Shown piece after piece: positions 56,175 through 63,402 of a stretch of 64,000 nt of DNA. A program made the translations under genes and the position numbers. The notes under the pieces were generated by a model. The model had not been told where the DNA came from. It was given only the letters and a program-made list of their open reading frames with translations, and did no database searches. The number at the start of each line of letters is the position of its first letter. The stretch's first letter is position 1. Origin of the DNA: Bacteroidales bacterium (GTDB taxonomy: Bacteria > Bacteroidota > Bacteroidia > Bacteroidales > UBA932); the NCBI GenBank assembly GCA_017961345.1, contig JAGCXP010000003.1, positions 55,444-119,443 on the forward strand. The letters run 5' to 3'.

Positions 56175-56207
56175 CAAAAAGTTTGTGATTTACAAGCAAA
56201 AAGGGTT

Positions 56208-56660
56208 TTAACCCTTGTGCAAACGCTCTTTGCGGCGGCGTTTGGCCCCTTGGCGGAGTCGGTAACTCGAGCGCACCATCGCTTCGTCGAGAAGAACGCC
56301 GCGGGCGGCCAGGAAGACCAGAATGGCGGCGGCGACGGGAAAGACGGCGGGGAGTTCGTACACCATTTGTTCCGGCCGTTGGAAAAAGCCGACGGCGACA
56401 ACCGTCTGGAGACCCAGGAGCAGCAGGGCGGCAATCACGCACAGGCGCAACTGGAGAATGCGCAGCTTGTAGGTGAAGAGGGCGGAGAGGACGGCGGCCA
56501 GGCAGGCGATGACCAGGTATAGGTACAAGGGCTTGTCGCAGAAGCCAATCTCCTCCACGGCGCCTTCGGGGCCGAGAATGTGTGCGAGGTCAAGCCAGAA
56601 CAGGGACAGCGTGAGGGCGGCGGCGAGGCCGAGATAGAGGGTCTGAATTCGTTGCCACAT
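56208..56660 (-). CDS. DUF4293 family membrane protein
   Basis: 150 residues from MWQRIQTLYLGLAAALTLSL, the usual opening of the family; 40 upstream in-frame codons have no family character. Four membrane segments (about 7-22, 43-60, 65-85, 95-118) and a strongly basic tail (SSYRLRQGAKRRRKERLHKG). The family is confined largely to Bacteroidota and has no known function. Divergent from the nucleoside phosphorylase. Confidence 0.75.
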   Translation of the reverse strand: MWQRIQTLYLGLAAALTLSLFWLDLAHILGPEGAVEEIGFCDKPLYLYLVIACLAAVLSALFTYKLRILQLRLCVIAALLLLGLQTVVAVGFFQRPEQMVYELPAVFPVAAAILVFLAARGVLLDEAMVRSSYRLRQGAKRRRKERLHKG

Positions 56661-56726
56661 AATTGCAAAACGCCGGCGTTGGGCCGGAAACGCCTGCAAA
56701 AATACGCTTTTTTCCACAAAAGGGGG

Positions 56727-56757
56727 TTGACAAGGCGAAAAAGTTTTGCGAACTTTG
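56727..56757 (+). promoter_or_regulatory. Possible promoter of the nucleoside phosphorylase gene
   Basis: TTG (56727-56729), 20 bp, GAACTTTG (56750-56757), one mismatch from TAnnTTTG; 38 bp before the ATG. Confidence 0.3.
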
Positions 56758-56795
56758 AGCAAACTTGCCGCGTGCGGCATTTAGAACCTGTAGTT

Positions 56796-57689
56796 ATGCG
56801 TATTCCGGAATCCGAACTCATCCTCAACCCCGACGGCAGCGTTTTCCACCTGCATCTGCGTCCCGAAGAACTGGCCGACCGCGTCATCCTGGTGGGCGAC
56901 CCGGGCAGGGTGGAGATGGTTACCTCATTTTTCGACAAGGTGGAATTTTCGCGCGGAAGCCGGGAATTCGTATCCTCCACGGGGTGGTATCGCAGCAAAC
57001 GCGTCACGGTCCTTTCCACCGGTATCGGGGCGGGCAACATCGACATCGCGATGACGGAACTGGACGCGCTGGCGAACGTTGATTTTTCCACCCGAGAGGT
57101 TCGGGAGCGGCCGAGAGTGCTGGATATCCTGCGTATCGGCACTTCCGGTGCCATTCAACCCGACATCCCGTTGGGAGCGTTTGTCTTTTCCGAGATTTCT
57201 ATCGGCTTCGACGGGCTGATGAACTGGTATGAAGGCAAGGAAAAGGTCGTGCTGGCCGATTTCGAAAAGGCTTACAAGGAGCACAGCGGATGGGTTCCCG
57301 GGCAACCCACGCCCTATTTCGTAAAGGCCGGGGACGCCATGGCGGCGCGCTTTGCTCCCGAGGCGCTGGCGGATTCCCCGTATAAAAACAAGGTATTTTT
57401 CGGCATGACCGTTTCAGCGGCGGGCTTTTACGGTCCTCAGGGACGCCGCATCCGCGTGAGACCGAGTATGCCCGACGCGGTCGGAGACTGGGAGCGCTTC
57501 AGCTTTGAAGGCCATCGCATTACCAACATCGAGATGGAAAGTTCGTCGCTCGCCGGGCTGGCCGCCCTCCTGGGACACAATGCCGGTACCATCTGCTGCA
57601 TCATCGCCCACCGTTACAACAAAAACGCAATCCCTGATTACAAGGCTCGCGTCCGTGAGTTGGTTTCTTTCGCGTTGGAGCGGCTCTAG
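56796..57689 (+). CDS. Nucleoside phosphorylase (uridine phosphorylase-like)
   Basis: 297 residues from MRIPESELILNPDGSVFHLHL; the long in-frame extension upstream crosses the promoter region and is excluded. PNP/UDP family features: ILVGDPGRVEMV (phosphate-binding Arg region), STGIGAGNIDIAMTEL, RIGTSGAIQPDIPLG and the ribose-binding ITNIEMESSSLAGLAALLGH. Cleaves nucleosides with phosphate for salvage; base preference cannot be told. Ends convergent with the next gene. Confidence 0.85.
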   Translation: MRIPESELILNPDGSVFHLHLRPEELADRVILVGDPGRVEMVTSFFDKVEFSRGSREFVSSTGWYRSKRVTVLSTGIGAGNIDIAMTELDALANVDFSTREVRERPRVLDILRIGTSGAIQPDIPLGAFVFSEISIGFDGLMNWYEGKEKVVLADFEKAYKEHSGWVPGQPTPYFVKAGDAMAARFAPEALADSPYKNKVFFGMTVSAAGFYGPQGRRIRVRPSMPDAVGDWERFSFEGHRITNIEMESSSLAGLAALLGHNAGTICCIIAHRYNKNAIPDYKARVRELVSFALERL

Positions 57690-57709
57690 CGTTTGCATTC
57701 GGAGGCCGA

Positions 57710-57750
57710 GCGCCGGTCCGGTCGCGGCAGTTAGGCGCCGGTCCGGTCGC
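57710..57750. repeat. Two 16-bp direct repeats, period 25 bp
   Basis: GCGCCGGTCCGGTCGC occurs at 57710-57725 and 57735-57750 in the gap between two convergent genes. Each copy contains the palindrome CCGGTCCGG-like core. Possibly a local slippage duplication. Confidence 0.6.
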
Positions 57751-57765
57751 AGGCGGTTGCCGCGT

Positions 57766-58680
57766 CTAAAAGGCGGCGCTGCCGTAATTTTTCAGGAACT
57801 CGTAACAGAGCGGATCCTTTTCCTTGAGCATATCCTGATAGCGCTGCTCAACGGCTTCGTCCTGGCTGAGGAAGTTCGGGTTGATCAGTTCGCGGATGAT
57901 GCCGGCTTCGGTCTCCGGGCCAGGGTTCTGGTAGTACAGACGCACGCTGGCGGGCACATGGCTCAGTTCGGCGAGGGAGAAGACGCGGCCGTCTTCCAGG
58001 ACCACCTTGCGGACTTCGATCAGCATCATATGCGTATCCCAGAAGTGAGCGTCGTCGAAGTCGGAGAAGTGCCAGGCGGTACGGGGCGCGTTGCAGGACT
58101 TGATTTCGGAAAGGGTGGCTTCGCCCCAGTCTTCGGAGGTTTTTGCGCCCTTCTTGACGGCATCGTAGAAAATGTCGGCGGAACTGACGGCGCCCTTGGG
58201 CTCGCTCACGTTGAAATAGAACTGGGGATAACTGGCGGCGCCGCGCTCAAGAATGCTCGTCACGGCCTCGATGCGAAGGAACTGGGCGGGGTCGTTGTTA
58301 CGGACATATTCGCCCCATTTGCGTTTCTCCTGCTCCACGGCGTTGCGGTAGCGGCGGTCATATTCCCGAAGGAACTCCGTCTTGGCTTTCTCGCGGCACT
58401 GGTCCTCGAAAACGGAGTTCTCGTAGTATTTCTTCTGATAATCGTACAGTTGCTTGTACGTAATCTGGCGATAGAACATCTCAAACTGTCCCGCTTCCCG
58501 GGTCATCGCCTGCGTCTTCTCATAGAAATAATAGAAGTCGGAAACCTTGGTCTCCATTTTGGCGACATCATCGGGGCTGAGGCGGGTGAAAATCGATTCG
58601 TCCATCGGACCGGAGCACGCGACGAAAGCGAGGCAAAGAGCCGTCGCGGAGAGCAATTTCCCAAAGAGTTTCTGGCGCAT
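57766..58680 (-). CDS. Lipoprotein of unknown function
   Basis: 304 residues from the ATG at 58680; an in-frame ATG ten codons earlier falls in the promoter. Lipobox AFVAC (Cys22). The mature protein is mostly helical and rich in Tyr and charged residues (KVSDFYYFYEKTQAM, YKQLYDYQKKYYENSVFEDQ, EYDRRYRNAVEQEKRKWGEYV), with a more globular C-terminal half (WHFSDFDDAHFWDTHMMLIEVRKV). I do not recognise a family. Single gene with a good promoter. Confidence 0.65.
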   Translation of the reverse strand: MRQKLFGKLLSATALCLAFVACSGPMDESIFTRLSPDDVAKMETKVSDFYYFYEKTQAMTREAGQFEMFYRQITYKQLYDYQKKYYENSVFEDQCREKAKTEFLREYDRRYRNAVEQEKRKWGEYVRNNDPAQFLRIEAVTSILERGAASYPQFYFNVSEPKGAVSSADIFYDAVKKGAKTSEDWGEATLSEIKSCNAPRTAWHFSDFDDAHFWDTHMMLIEVRKVVLEDGRVFSLAELSHVPASVRLYYQNPGPETEAGIIRELINPNFLSQDEAVEQRYQDMLKEKDPLCYEFLKNYGSAAF

Positions 58681-58707
58681 ATCTTTTTGGTTTTTAGGTT
58701 TGAGCTG

Positions 58708-58740
58708 CAAAGGTAATCATTTTTGCGAAAAAGAAGCAAA
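58708..58740 (-). promoter_or_regulatory. Consensus promoter of the lipoprotein gene
   Basis: Minus strand TTTG (58740-58737), 21 bp, TACCTTTG (58715-58708), both elements perfect; ATG 27 bp downstream. Confidence 0.6.
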
Positions 58741-58746
58741 TGCGCA

Positions 58747-58790
58747 TGCACATTTGCCCGATCAGGTGCTGGAGCTTTCCGACACGCTGG
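58747..58790. repeat. Palindromic repeat, copy 1
   Basis: Carries TGCACATTTGCCCGATCAGG followed by TGCTGGAGC and a diverged TTTCCGACACGCTGG tail. The first 29 bases match copy 2 exactly. Confidence 0.6.
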
Positions 58791-59263
58791 CGCTCTTTTC
58801 CCGCGTCTCCGGCCTTTCGCCGGGCGGAAGAAGTTTTTTCTCCAGAACGCTTCGCGGTCCTTCGGACAAACAGGCTCAAAACTCTTCTTTCCGCCCGGCC
58901 GTTTGACGTCCTTCGACGCTCTTGCCACTCCGCTTTCTCGCGGCCCGCTCACTGCGCAATCCCTCCAGGTCTTCGCCCTTTTCCCGCTCTCAAGTGTACC
59001 TTAGCATAAGAGCCAGGTGCTAACGAGTAATGGTTCGGGCAAAAGCAAGGCGCGAAACGAGCCGCTCCCTCGAGCTCGACGCAGCGCCTTTGCTTTAGCC
59101 GACGGCGCTCGTTCCTGCCGGCGGCGTTGCCCCTCTCCCCCGTAGCTCCGCTTTTTCTACTTATGCTACGGACATTTTTCTATATGGAACGCCGCTGGCT
59201 ACGTATTTGCCCATTTTTGTGCCCCGCCATATACTTCAGAACTCGGTCGGTCACGTGTGCACG

Positions 59264-59292
59264 TGCACATTTGCCCGATCAGGTGCTGGAGC
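59264..59292. repeat. Palindromic repeat, copy 2
   Basis: 29 bases identical to the front of copy 1 (TGCACATTTGCCCGATCAGG + TGCTGGAGC), without the ACTCCGCCACGCTG tail. Confidence 0.6.
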
Positions 59293-59318
59293 ATCTAATC
59301 GGCCGAGATTTCGCCCAA

Positions 59319-59362
59319 TTTTTGCCCAATCAGGTGCTGGAGCACTCCGCCACGCTGTTTTT
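59319..59362. repeat. Palindromic repeat, copy 3
   Basis: TTTGCCCAATCAGGTGCTGG then AGCACTCCGCCACGCTGTTT; one mismatch to copies 1-2 in the front part, with the full GTGCTGGAGCAC dyad and a tail shared with copy 4. Confidence 0.6.
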
Positions 59363-59382
59363 AGCCTTAAAACGAAGTCACC

Positions 59383-59413
59383 GCGTGCTGGAGCACTCCG
59401 CCACGCTGTTTTT
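59383..59413. repeat. Palindromic repeat, copy 4
   Basis: GCGTGCTGGAGCACTCCGCC followed by ACGCTGTTTTT: identical to the back part of copy 3, lacking the TTTGCCCAATCAG front. Confidence 0.6.
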
Positions 59414-59616
59414 GCCCCATTTTAGCGTGCGCGCGTGTGCTTTCGCGGTATCATGCTGGCACTCGCTCGAAAATTTCGGGCACTTTCCGCTCGACAGCCA
59501 CTCCGGCTCGGAGCCCTCAGCACGCCGCCGCAGATGCGCACATTGCGCCCGGTCCGAAACGATGAACAGCCGTCTGGCGGAAATCTCAACTATTGGCTCG
59601 AATCCGTGAACGTCAG

Positions 59617-59646
59617 ACAAAAAGAGGGCGACTTTTCAGTCTCCCT
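59617..59646 (-). terminator. Terminator of tRNA-Pro
   Basis: Minus strand hairpin AGGGAGACT-GAAA-AGTCGCCCT (one mismatch) followed by CTTTTTGT, starting 14 bases after the tRNA end. Confidence 0.65.
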
Positions 59647-59659
59647 CCTTTAGATTCTG

Positions 59660-59732
59660 TCGGGAAGAGGCGACTCGAACGCCCGACCCCCACGTCCCGA
59701 ACGTGGTGCGCTGCCAACTGCGCTACTTCCCG
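59660..59732 (-). tRNA. tRNA-Pro (anticodon CGG)
   Basis: 73 nt including the discriminator. Acceptor stem CGGGAAG/CTTCCCG, anticodon stem CCACG/CGTGG around loop TTCGGGA with anticodon CGG (reads CCG), and T-loop GTTCGAGTC. The CCA end is not encoded (CAG follows). Lies downstream of rpsT in the same orientation. Confidence 0.93.
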
Positions 59733-59760
59733 TTTGTCCGGCAGTCCGGACGGTTTTTTG

Positions 59761-59789
59761 AAAGAAAAAGACCGCCGTGGCAGGCGGCC
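59761..59789 (-). terminator. Terminator of rpsT
   Basis: Minus strand stem GGCCGCC/GGCGGTC (one G-U pair) with a 6-nt loop followed by TTTTTCTTT, 17 bp after the rpsT stop. Confidence 0.75.
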
Positions 59790-59805
59790 TTCTTATGCTT
59801 GAGCT

Positions 59806-60060
59806 TTAAGCAAGCTTGTTGATGAAGACAGCCAGACCGCTCTTGAGGTTGGCCGCTTTGTTTTTGTGGATAACCCCGATTTTCGCGAGTTTGTCGATCA
59901 TGCTGTACACCTTGGGGGCGGAAGCGGAAGCAGCCGCTTTGTCGGTGGTGTTACGCAGGTCGCGGATGGCGTTGCGGGTAGTCTTTGCATAATACTTGTT
60001 ATGCAATTTGCGCCTCTCGTTCTGACGGATGCGCTTCTGTGCAGATGCGTGATGTGCCAT
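59806..60060 (-). CDS. rpsT: 30S ribosomal protein S20
   Basis: 84 residues, normal. Primary 16S rRNA-binding protein. Basic helical sequence with the family opening [22 protein letters not shown] and the end [20 protein letters not shown]. It lies 23 bp downstream of tRNA-Glu on the same strand with no separate promoter, so it is probably read from the tRNA-Glu promoter, as in other Bacteroidota. Confidence 0.95.
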   Translation of the reverse strand: MAHHASAQKRIRQNERRKLHNKYYAKTTRNAIRDLRNTTDKAAASASAPKVYSMIDKLAKIGVIHKNKAANLKSGLAVFINKLA

Positions 60061-60083
60061 TATTCTTATTTTTTAATTTTCAG

Positions 60084-60155
60084 TAGCGGGTAGGAGAATC
60101 GAACTCCTGTTCCAAGAATGAAAATCTTGTGTACTAACCGTTATACGAACCCGCC
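60084..60155 (-). tRNA. tRNA-Glu (anticodon TTC)
   Basis: 72 nt including the discriminator. Acceptor GGCGGGT/ACCCGCT (one G-U), anticodon stem CAAGA/TCTTG around loop TTTTCAT with anticodon TTC, T-arm AGGAG-TTCGATT-CTCCT. CCA not encoded. First gene of the tRNA-Glu-rpsT transcript. Confidence 0.94.
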
Positions 60156-60195
60156 GCACAGGCAAATTTGGGACACAGGCCCAAAATTGGGACTG

Positions 60196-60226
60196 CAAAG
60201 GTATAGAATAATTTTGAACCTGCAAA
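60196..60226 (-). promoter_or_regulatory. Consensus promoter of tRNA-Glu-rpsT
   Basis: Minus strand TTTG (60226-60223), exactly 19 bp, TACCTTTG (60203-60196), both perfect, followed by CAGTCCCAATTTTGGG. The same CAGTCCCAA...TTTGGG start region occurs at the rplP promoter (61677-61698). Confidence 0.7.
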
Positions 60227-60232
60227 ATTTTT

Positions 60233-61417
60233 TTACTCCACGCCGTAGCGGACATTGTAGCGCGCGAGCACGTAGGGATCAAAGTCTTCGCCGCGTTCCT
60301 GGTAGCCCTCCAGGAGCTTGATGGCGCGCTTGCGGATGGTCTTGTCACGGATTTCCACCTTGACGCGCTCAATGGCTTTCGGAATATCCTTCACCTTGAC
60401 GCGGGTGAGAGCGGGTTTGATGACGAAACTCACCGGCATGAAGATGCCGCCGCCGTAGTCGCGGGCCTCGCAGAGCACCGCCTCCTCCTGCCGTCCCACC
60501 TGCACCTTCAGAATCTGCCAGAGGTCTTCGATGACGTGGATGGTGGCCTCCGCGTCGGTGTTGGGGTCCTTCCAGTGAAGTACGTCGATAATGTAGTCGC
60601 CATAGTTGTAACTGCCCTCGAGGACGAAGGTGCTGCGGCGGGTGAACTTACGCCCCCAGGCGTTGTTGCTGCCGTAGAGCATTCCGTAGAGGTCGATTTT
60701 GCCGAAGACGTTCTTGATGTTGTTCTGCACGTTCTTGGGAACGTCCTGCGTGATCTCGAGAATCTCCTGGTTCGAATCCTTCCGCACGCCGTTTTTGACG
60801 ACGCGATGCAGACTGACGGTTGCCTTGAGGTCGTCGTGCTTTGTACAGTAGTCCACCAGCGGGCCCAAGCCCATAAATCCGGCGGCAATCTTGCCCATCA
60901 TCAGGGTGAAGCCGGGCAACACGCTGGTGACGACCGGAAGTTCGTGCGTGCCAATGGTATACACCACGTCCGCGGTGTAGTTCTTGACTTTCTTCTTGTT
61001 CTTGTCTGCGGTCTTCCAGACCTGCGAAAGGATGTATTCGGCGGGATCCTTGCCGTCGGCGGTCACATAGGAGGCGGCCAGCATGATGGGCGCGAAGTCC
61101 AGCAACACTTCATCGGTGACCTGCTGTCCCGAGGCGGGGATGACGATATCCTTTTCAGTGGTGGCGTAGCCGATCAGGGAATACTCCACGCGCAGGGTCC
61201 TGCCGTTGCAGCTTTCGGGAAGGGCGAGGGTGAAATCTCCGTTTTCGTCGGCGGTCGCTCCCGTTCGGAGCTCGGCGACATAGGCCATGGCATAGGCTGC
61301 AGGCGAGACGACGGTGTCGCGCTTGTCGATGTGTCCGCGCAGGGTACCGGCTTTCGCGACGGGGGACCACAGGAGCGCGCAGAGCAGGCACAACGATATG
61401 ACGGAAAAGTTTTTCAT
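60233..61417 (-). CDS. Secreted protein with carboxypeptidase-like regulatory domain (DUF5686-related)
   Basis: 394 residues with a signal peptide ending SPVAKAG. Residues about 24-105 are a carboxypeptidase-regulatory-type beta sandwich (GTLRGHIDKRDT ... GDFTLALPESCNGRTLRVEYSLIGYATTEKDI), common at the front of Bacteroidota surface proteins. The rest (DPAEYILSQVWKTADKNKKKVKNYTADVVYTIGTHEL) recalls the DUF5686 N-terminal part, but no C-terminal barrel follows, so it is shorter than that family. Function unknown. The -7 promoter element lies only four bases before the ATG. Confidence 0.6.
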   Translation of the reverse strand: MKNFSVISLCLLCALLWSPVAKAGTLRGHIDKRDTVVSPAAYAMAYVAELRTGATADENGDFTLALPESCNGRTLRVEYSLIGYATTEKDIVIPASGQQVTDEVLLDFAPIMLAASYVTADGKDPAEYILSQVWKTADKNKKKVKNYTADVVYTIGTHELPVVTSVLPGFTLMMGKIAAGFMGLGPLVDYCTKHDDLKATVSLHRVVKNGVRKDSNQEILEITQDVPKNVQNNIKNVFGKIDLYGMLYGSNNAWGRKFTRRSTFVLEGSYNYGDYIIDVLHWKDPNTDAEATIHVIEDLWQILKVQVGRQEEAVLCEARDYGGGIFMPVSFVIKPALTRVKVKDIPKAIERVKVEIRDKTIRKRAIKLLEGYQERGEDFDPYVLARYNVRYGVE

Positions 61418-61421
61418 ACTG

Positions 61422-61429
61422 CAAATATA
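61422..61429 (-). promoter_or_regulatory. -7 element directly before the DUF5686-related gene
   Basis: Minus strand TATATTTG, perfect consensus, followed by CAGT and then the ATG, which points to a leaderless or nearly leaderless mRNA. Confidence 0.4.
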
Positions 61430-61765
61430 GCAAATCCTTCTGAATAACGGTGCGCGTGGCTGTGCGCTCGCGCGTGCGTGTGTATCAAAGGAGGAGGCGG
61501 GCCGGGCGGGCGCGGGCGTTTTGATATAAGGTGAAAAGTTTTTGTAAAAAATTCAGATAAATTGTTTTCAACAATGTGTGAAAGTAACTGAAAACAAGCG
61601 TTTTAAGTATCAAAAAATTTGGTAATAAAAGTTTGAAAATAATTCCGGAATATGTTTGAAATTGAGAAATTTTTACTAACTTTGCAGTCCCAAAATTTGG
61701 GGTGATTGAAAGCAAGTTGCTGAAAATCAACGTTTTAGTGACAATTGAATTAAAGTAATAAGACA
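61430..61765. other. Intergenic region before the ribosomal operon
   Basis: 336 bp. The left part has an alternating GC-rich tract (GTGCGCGTGG, GCTCGCGCGTGCGTGTG) and GGGCGGGCGCGGGCG; the middle is AT-rich. The right part holds the rplP promoter and an approximately 80-nt leader that opens with a CCCAAA/TTTGGG dyad. No coding sequence seen, and no upstream S10-cluster genes. Confidence 0.6.
61655..61684 (+). promoter_or_regulatory. Promoter of the rplP ribosomal operon
   Basis: TTTG (61655-61658), 18 bp, TAACTTTG (61677-61684), perfect elements, followed by CAGTCCCAAAATTTGGGG. Gives an approximately 75-80 nt leader before rplP. A promoter here fits the absence of the usual upstream S10 genes. 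Confidence 0.65.
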
Positions 61766-62188
61766 ATGTTACAACCAAAGAAAACCAAATTCAGAAGGCA
61801 GCAAAAAGGCCGCATGAAAGGTCTTGCCCAGAGAGGTAACCAGCTCGCGTTCGGTTCCTTCGGTATCAAGACGCTGGAGAACTGCTGGCTTACCGGTCGT
61901 CAGATCGAGGCTGCCCGTCAGGCTGTTTCCCGTTGCATGAAGCGTGAAGGAAAGGTTTGGATCCGGATTTTCCCTGACAAGCCTTATACGAAGAAGCCGG
62001 CTGAGGTGCGTATGGGTAAAGGTAAAGGTAATCCCGAGGGATTCGTAGCCCCCGTCACGCCGGGCCGTATCCTGATCGAGATTGAGGGTGTCTCCCTCGA
62101 AATCGCGAAAGAGGCGCTTCGCCTTGGTGCCCAGAAGCTTCCCGTCACCACCAAATTCGTGGTCCGCAGGGATTATGTTGAACAGTAA
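61766..62188 (+). CDS. rplP: 50S ribosomal protein L16
   Basis: 140 residues, normal. Sits at the A-site tRNA elbow of the large subunit. Opens [19 protein letters not shown] and shows the family stretch [30 protein letters not shown]-type sequence (here [20 protein letters not shown]). First gene of this operon; normally it would follow rpsC. Confidence 0.96.
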   Translation: MLQPKKTKFRRQQKGRMKGLAQRGNQLAFGSFGIKTLENCWLTGRQIEAARQAVSRCMKREGKVWIRIFPDKPYTKKPAEVRMGKGKGNPEGFVAPVTPGRILIEIEGVSLEIAKEALRLGAQKLPVTTKFVVRRDYVEQ

Positions 62189-62203
62189 TCAAGGAGTAAG
62201 AAT

Positions 62204-62398
62204 ATGAAAGCAGCCGAAGCAAGAGAAATGTCCGTCGCCGATCTGCGCGACCGCATTGATGTCGAGAAGGCCAACCTGGACAGCATGAAATTCAACCACG
62301 CCGTGTCCCCGATGGAGAACTCCTCGAAAATAGCCCGGACCCGCAAGGATATCGCCTTGATGATGACGGTGCTGGCCGAGAAAGAGAAACAGAACTAA
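62204..62398 (+). CDS. rpmC: 50S ribosomal protein L29
   Basis: 64 residues, two-helix protein near the peptide exit tunnel. Family pattern: MKAAEAREMSVADLRDRIDVEKANL and the basic NSSKIARTRKDIALMMTVLAEKE. An AAGGAG ribosome-binding site lies 8 bases before the ATG, unusually clear for this phylum. Confidence 0.93.
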   Translation: MKAAEAREMSVADLRDRIDVEKANLDSMKFNHAVSPMENSSKIARTRKDIALMMTVLAEKEKQN

Positions 62399-62410
62399 TC
62401 ATTCATTCCT

Positions 62411-62665
62411 ATGGAAAGAAATCTTCGCAAAGAAAGAATAGGTATCGTGGTCGGCAACAAGATGGACAAGACCATCATCGTTGCCGTTGAAATCAAAGAA
62501 AAGCACCCTATTTACGGCAAGTTCGTGAAAAAGACCACGAAGTTCTATGCTCAGGATGAGAAGAACGAGTGCCAGGTGGGCGACACCGTCCGCATTATGG
62601 AGACCCGTCCTCTCAGCAAGACCAAGAACTGGAGATTAGTAGAAATCGTTGAAAAAGCCAAATAG
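62411..62665 (+). CDS. rpsQ: 30S ribosomal protein S17
   Basis: 84 residues. OB-fold 16S rRNA-binding protein: [44 protein letters not shown] and [28 protein letters not shown]. Third in the operon. Confidence 0.96.
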   Translation: MERNLRKERIGIVVGNKMDKTIIVAVEIKEKHPIYGKFVKKTTKFYAQDEKNECQVGDTVRIMETRPLSKTKNWRLVEIVEKAK

Positions 62666-62667
62666 CA

Positions 62668-63072
62668 ATGATACAGCAGGAAACTCGTTTACAGGTGGCG
62701 GACAACAGCGGAGCGAAGGAAGTCCTTTGCATCCGCGTGTTGAATGGTACCCGTCATCGTTATGCCCAGATCGGCGACCTGATTGTCGTGGCCGTCAAGA
62801 GCGCCATCCCCGGTGGTGACACCAAGAAGGGCTCTGTCAGCAAGGCCGTCGTGGTCCGTACCAAGAAAGAAATCCGCCGTCCCGACGGAAGCTACATCCG
62901 TTTTGACGACAACGCTTGCGTTCTTCTGAACAACGCCGGTGAGCTTCGCGGCACCCGTATCTTCGGCCCCGTCGCCCGCGATCTGCGTGACAACCCGAAG
63001 ACCAAGTGTCTGTCCGCCGACATCCAGAAAACTTATACCCGTATTCTGTCCCTGGCGCAGGAAGTCCTTTAA
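62668..63072 (+). CDS. rplN: 50S ribosomal protein L14 with an internal insertion
   Basis: 134 residues against the usual 121-123. Residues 1-110 match the family closely ([58 protein letters not shown]). Between RDLRD and the final [12 protein letters not shown] there are about 12 additional residues, [13 protein letters not shown]14 lies at the subunit interface and its C-terminal helix contributes to bridge B8 and the RsfS site. Reading frame and stop are clear, and rpsQ ends 2 bp upstream. Confidence 0.93.
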   Translation: MIQQETRLQVADNSGAKEVLCIRVLNGTRHRYAQIGDLIVVAVKSAIPGGDTKKGSVSKAVVVRTKKEIRRPDGSYIRFDDNACVLLNNAGELRGTRIFGPVARDLRDNPKTKCLSADIQKTYTRILSLAQEVL

Positions 63073-63084
63073 TCTGTAGAAGTT

Positions 63085-63402
63085 ATGAAGAAAATGCATA
63101 TCAAGAAAGGCGATACCGTGTATGTGAACGCCGGTAACGACAAAGGCAAGACGGGCAAAGTGCTGGGTGTGATTCCCGCCAAGGACCGCGCCATCGTCGA
63201 AGGGGTTAACATGGTCAGCAAGAGCACCAAGCCCAATGCCCAGCATCCCCAGGGCGGTATTATCAAACAGGAAGCCCCCATTCATGTCTCCAACCTCCAG
63301 CTTGTCGATCCCAAGAGCGGCAAGCCGACCCGCGTGGCGATGAAGGTTGTCGATGGCAAGAAAGTGCGTGTGGCCAAAAAATCCGGAGAGGAGATTAAGT
63401 AA
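63085..63402 (+). CDS. rplX: 50S ribosomal protein L24
   Basis: 105 residues. Assembly initiator protein binding 23S domain [24 protein letters not shown] (KOW motif), [22 protein letters not shown] and [27 protein letters not shown]. Its TAA overlaps the rplE ATG (TAATG), indicating translational coupling. Confidence 0.95.
   Translation: MKKMHIKKGDTVYVNAGNDKGKTGKVLGVIPAKDRAIVEGVNMVSKSTKPNAQHPQGGIIKQEAPIHVSNLQLVDPKSGKPTRVAMKVVDGKKVRVAKKSGEEIK

Larger units (their letters stand above)
58741..59659. other. 0.9-kb gene-free region with palindromic repeats
   Basis: Between a lipoprotein gene and the 3' end of tRNA-Pro. GC-rich, with short open frames on both strands but no start, motif or coding character I trust. 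Contains four copies of a repeat centred on GTGCTGGAGCAC or its truncated form, a GTGCACGTGCAC palindrome near 59254-59268, and the tRNA-Pro terminator at the right end. Possibly a decayed region or landing site beside a tRNA gene. Confidence 0.55.

Noticed and set aside
58747-59413. CRISPR array
   Set aside because: The repeats are irregularly spaced, truncated in a modular way and have no uniform spacers; no cas genes are present.
59127-59609. 160-codon plus-strand frame and an 80-codon minus-strand frame in the gene-free region
   Set aside because: Both are created by the palindromic repeats, lack family features, and overlap the tRNA-Pro terminator or repeat DNA.
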